Below are positions 61,978 to 64,000 of a DNA stretch of 64,000 nucleotides, in pieces; the stretch's first letter is position 1, and every line of letters starts with the position of its first letter. Where the stretch lies: positions 15,113 through 79,112 of the forward strand of contig CAYVKM010000008.1 of the NCBI GenBank assembly GCA_964452045.1, in the 5' to 3' direction. The notes under the pieces are model-generated. The model saw nothing but the letters and a program-made list of their open reading frames with translations. It ran no database searches and was not told the DNA's origin. A program made the position numbers and the translations under genes. Source of the stretch: CAYVKM01 sp964452045 (lineage in GTDB: Bacteria; Calditrichota; Calditrichia; RBG-13-44-9).

Positions 61978-62517
61978 CTATTCTGACCCATGAGATTCGG
62001 ATGAGTGAGCCGCCATTTTCTTCTCCATCGCCTGAAAATCTTCAAAGGTAAGAGAAGGCAGCTTCTGCATGAAGGCAACGATTTCCCATAGATTTGCATC
62101 CTGGGCATTTGGGCCCCAGGCTGGCATTCCGGTCATTTTAACTCCTTCCTTGGTGATCCAGAAAAGTTCTGCCGGTGTCCATTGATCTGCAGTTTCCACC
62201 AGTTTAGGCGGATGCGGATAAAGCCCGTTGGCGATTTTCGATTGCGCAATTCCCGGGCCACCGTGACAACCAATACACATGTGCCGGTAATGATCGAAAC
62301 CAGCCAAAATCATGGTTGAGTCGGTCAGTGCCGGAACTTCTATATTCTTGGCGTGATGTTTTACCGAGTTTTCCATGGTCGTGTTCATTATCCAGCGAAC
62401 GAAGGCGGTATGATGATCCAAAGCACTCACATTGTATATGCCGGAATAGATAAAGATGAGGAAAAATAAAACCACCACCACGATCAGAATTCCCACAAAT
62501 ATCAATATGCTTTTCAT
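61978..62517 (-). CDS. Membrane-anchored c-type cytochrome
   Basis: The 179-residue protein has an N-terminal membrane helix (about 4-28) and one class I cytochrome c domain. The haem motif is CIGCH at 81-85 and the distal Met is in MTGMPAWG near 130. It should sit on the periplasmic side as a single-haem electron carrier. The ribosome site is AAAGGAGTTCAA. A convergent AraC gene lies 34 bp downstream. The electron partner is not identified. Confidence 0.92.
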   Translation of the reverse strand: MKSILIFVGILIVVVVLFFLIFIYSGIYNVSALDHHTAFVRWIMNTTMENSVKHHAKNIEVPALTDSTMILAGFDHYRHMCIGCHGGPGIAQSKIANGLYPHPPKLVETADQWTPAELFWITKEGVKMTGMPAWGPNAQDANLWEIVAFMQKLPSLTFEDFQAMEKKMAAHSSESHGSE

Positions 62518-62691
62518 TTGAACTCCTTTCCGAAATACTATTTTAATCAGCCAACAAGGGCTTGCCGAAACCTTTAAGCCAGGGATGGTCTCCTGGAATG
62601 ATTTATAATATAAGATATTCCGGTATGGTTTGCTTTGTTTTTATTGGGGTATAGTTGGTTTTTTATAATAAATCTTAAATAAAAATATCGG

Positions 62692-63081
62692 TCAGAGTTT
62701 TTGAACAAAGAAATCGAATAGTTCTTTCAGGGTTTCCCGGGGGTCCGTACAAACGCCGCTGTGCACAGGAGATATTTGAATAACCGTGCTGCTGGGTGAG
62801 GTAAGCCAGTTAAAACGCTCAGATTGGGTCATGCCTGAAACAGCACCTGTTTCATTGATTCCGGCACAAGCCGCCTGAATAGCTTTTAGCTGGGATCGGA
62901 TCATTTTCAGATCTGCCTGGGGAGCGAATGCCCTGAGACGACCGAGCTCAAAGTCGATCATGACCTCAAGAAAGTTGAGGGATCGGCAGAAGAGGATGAC
63001 CCCGGCGTTGATAAATTCCTGCCGTTCCACAAAAGGCACAATCCGAAAGACGGCATACTCATAGGATTTGCGATCGGGCAC
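62692..63081 (-). CDS. DUF3037 protein
   Basis: I choose the GTG at 63081, six bases after GAGGAGG, giving 129 residues. The segment YEYAVFRIVPFVERQEFINAGVILFC near 5-30 is the DUF3037 signature. It has no known function. It overlaps the 3' end of the HipA-like gene by 23 bases, so the two are translated together. DUF3037 is often paired with HipA-like kinases, which suggests an antitoxin- or accessory-like role; this is inferred. Confidence 0.8.
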   Translation of the reverse strand: MPDRKSYEYAVFRIVPFVERQEFINAGVILFCRSLNFLEVMIDFELGRLRAFAPQADLKMIRSQLKAIQAACAGINETGAVSGMTQSERFNWLTSPSSTVIQISPVHSGVCTDPRETLKELFDFFVQKL

Positions 63082-63847
63082 GGATTGCCTCCTCGACAAA
63101 ATTCTGTGCAACTTCTATCCGGTGGACTAAATAATCCACATAAGCCTGCCTCAACGCCCGGGGGCTGTCAAATTTATTTTCCGGGGGGAGCCAATCGTCC
63201 GGAATCTGGGCTACAACATCTTCAAAAAAAGTACGGTTCAACTTTCCCATTAACTGCCCATTCAAATTTTGAATTTTATCGGCCAGAGGCAGTAGTACAT
63301 GATTTTTAATGACGGGAAAGGCGGTTTCGCTTTGTTTAAGAGGATCCTGCCAGTTGTGGTGAAAATTGAGCGATGCCCCGTGGTCGATCAGCCAGATATC
63401 GTCTCTATGGATCAGCATATTTACATTTCGTGGGGTACGGTCCACATTGGTGATAAAAGCGTCGAACCATACCAGCCGGGATGCAAATTCCGAGGAAGGT
63501 CGGGGTAGCGCCAGAAGATTAAAAGTGGAGGAGTGGGAAAGAAATTTCATACCTAGATTTATTCCGATGCTGGCTTTCAACAAATCCCGGATTTCCGCAT
63601 CGGGCTCGGTTTGACCGATTACCGGGTCCAGTTCCAGCAAGACAATGTCCGGCACGTTAAAACCCAGTTCGCGGCCAATTTCCCCGGAAATCAGTTCGGC
63701 GATTAACGCCTTAACGCCCTGCCCTGCTCCGATAAATTTCATGACATAGATTTCATCGTCATCTGCCTTTACGATGGCGGGAAGAGAACCGCCTTCCCGA
63801 AGTGGTTCAATATATTCTGTAGCTAGTAATGTTTTTATCGAATTCAT
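63059..63847 (-). CDS. HipA-like kinase-fold protein
   Basis: The 262-residue protein has the HipA_2-type pattern: ADDDEIYVMKFIGAGQGVKALIAELISGEIGREL near 28-60 (read in parts), a catalytic-type segment WFDAFITNVDRTPRNVNMLI near 127-146 with Asp and Asn, and IDHGASLNFHH near 154-164, a likely metal-binding Asp. The fold is that of HipA kinases, though shorter than HipA and without the N-terminal domain. It is followed by DUF3037 in an overlapping operon. It could be a toxin-type or a metabolic kinase. Confidence 0.82.
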   Translation of the reverse strand: MNSIKTLLATEYIEPLREGGSLPAIVKADDDEIYVMKFIGAGQGVKALIAELISGEIGRELGFNVPDIVLLELDPVIGQTEPDAEIRDLLKASIGINLGMKFLSHSSTFNLLALPRPSSEFASRLVWFDAFITNVDRTPRNVNMLIHRDDIWLIDHGASLNFHHNWQDPLKQSETAFPVIKNHVLLPLADKIQNLNGQLMGKLNRTFFEDVVAQIPDDWLPPENKFDSPRALRQAYVDYLVHRIEVAQNFVEEAIRARSQIL

Positions 63848-64000
63848 TTGTAAATAAAACCAGTTTTATCAGAGGCAAAATATACATTCATTTTAATGAT
63901 GAAGGTACTTTTTAATCAGGAAGTTAATTGGCGGGTTTGAATGTGGGATTGAATTAATCTCTGATCCGGGGAATTTTGGATTCGCAGGGTACTTTGGTCT

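Noticed and set aside
1..64000. A genetic code in which TGA is read as an amino acid
   Set aside because: Many intact genes end at TGA just where their families end (the first synthase, the STAS gene, the MFS gene). The interrupted frames are better explained by point changes.
1..64000. CRISPR arrays
   Set aside because: No set of regularly spaced direct repeats was seen; the repeats found are palindromic, dispersed or paired.

Overview
The window looks like a chromosomal segment of a Gram-negative bacterium of the FCB group, most like the Calditrichota, Ignavibacteriota or KSB1 lineages. Two secreted proteins end in a type IX secretion (T9SS) type A sorting domain with the NYPNPFNP signature. 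There are also many lipoproteins, a TonB-dependent receptor, outer-membrane barrels, an RND efflux operon and frequent AGGAG-type ribosome binding sites. The lineage is inferred from these motifs; there is no rRNA gene here to test it.

Layout. 0-8 kb: transsulfuration genes (end of a cysteine/cystathionine synthase, then a cystathionine gamma-lyase/synthase), a STAS plus PP2C phosphatase partner-switching pair with a decayed phosphatase fragment beside it, an exported methyltransferase, and an M16 protease pair. 8-14 kb: a membrane-anchored sulfite-oxidase-type molybdoenzyme, small lipoproteins and an MsrA-MsrB lipoprotein. 14-20 kb: a DEAD-box helicase, a PP2C phosphatase fused to a DksA-type zinc finger, a T9SS beta-helix protein with its adjacent ECF sigma factor, and an SPW membrane protein. 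20-27 kb: an MFS exporter, a ferredoxin-like protein, a large AsmA-like protein, two long dispersed palindromic repeats and a DUF1684 lipoprotein.

27-35 kb is the accessory part. Two copies of a REP-associated tyrosine transposase (RAYT) bracket an AT-rich block holding a TPR membrane protein, a small membrane protein and two beta-barrels, one of them broken by a stop codon. The second RAYT is split by a 289-bp element that has 14-bp perfect inverted ends and encodes a GIY-YIG nuclease. Removing exactly 289 bp restores a 208-residue RAYT frame. At 34.25-34.82 kb there is a lone integron-type gene cassette with a recognisable attC site; no integrase is visible.

35-64 kb: another T9SS protein, two alpha/beta hydrolases, TrmO, a PiT phosphate transporter with its DUF47 partner, a TetR-TolC-MFP-RND efflux operon with a palindromic operator, a TGS-domain GTPase interrupted by a single TGA, a CPBP protease, a fused acyl-activating/ACP/acyltransferase protein, a PAP2 phosphatase, a TonB receptor, an XRE-ImmA operon with a tiny conserved third gene, a membrane-bound AraC regulator, a cytochrome c, and a HipA-like kinase with DUF3037.

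Most genes are ordinary housekeeping, envelope and stress functions. The most notable structures are the GIY-YIG element inside the RAYT gene, the integron cassette, the four reading frames interrupted by TGA, and the unusual domain fusions.
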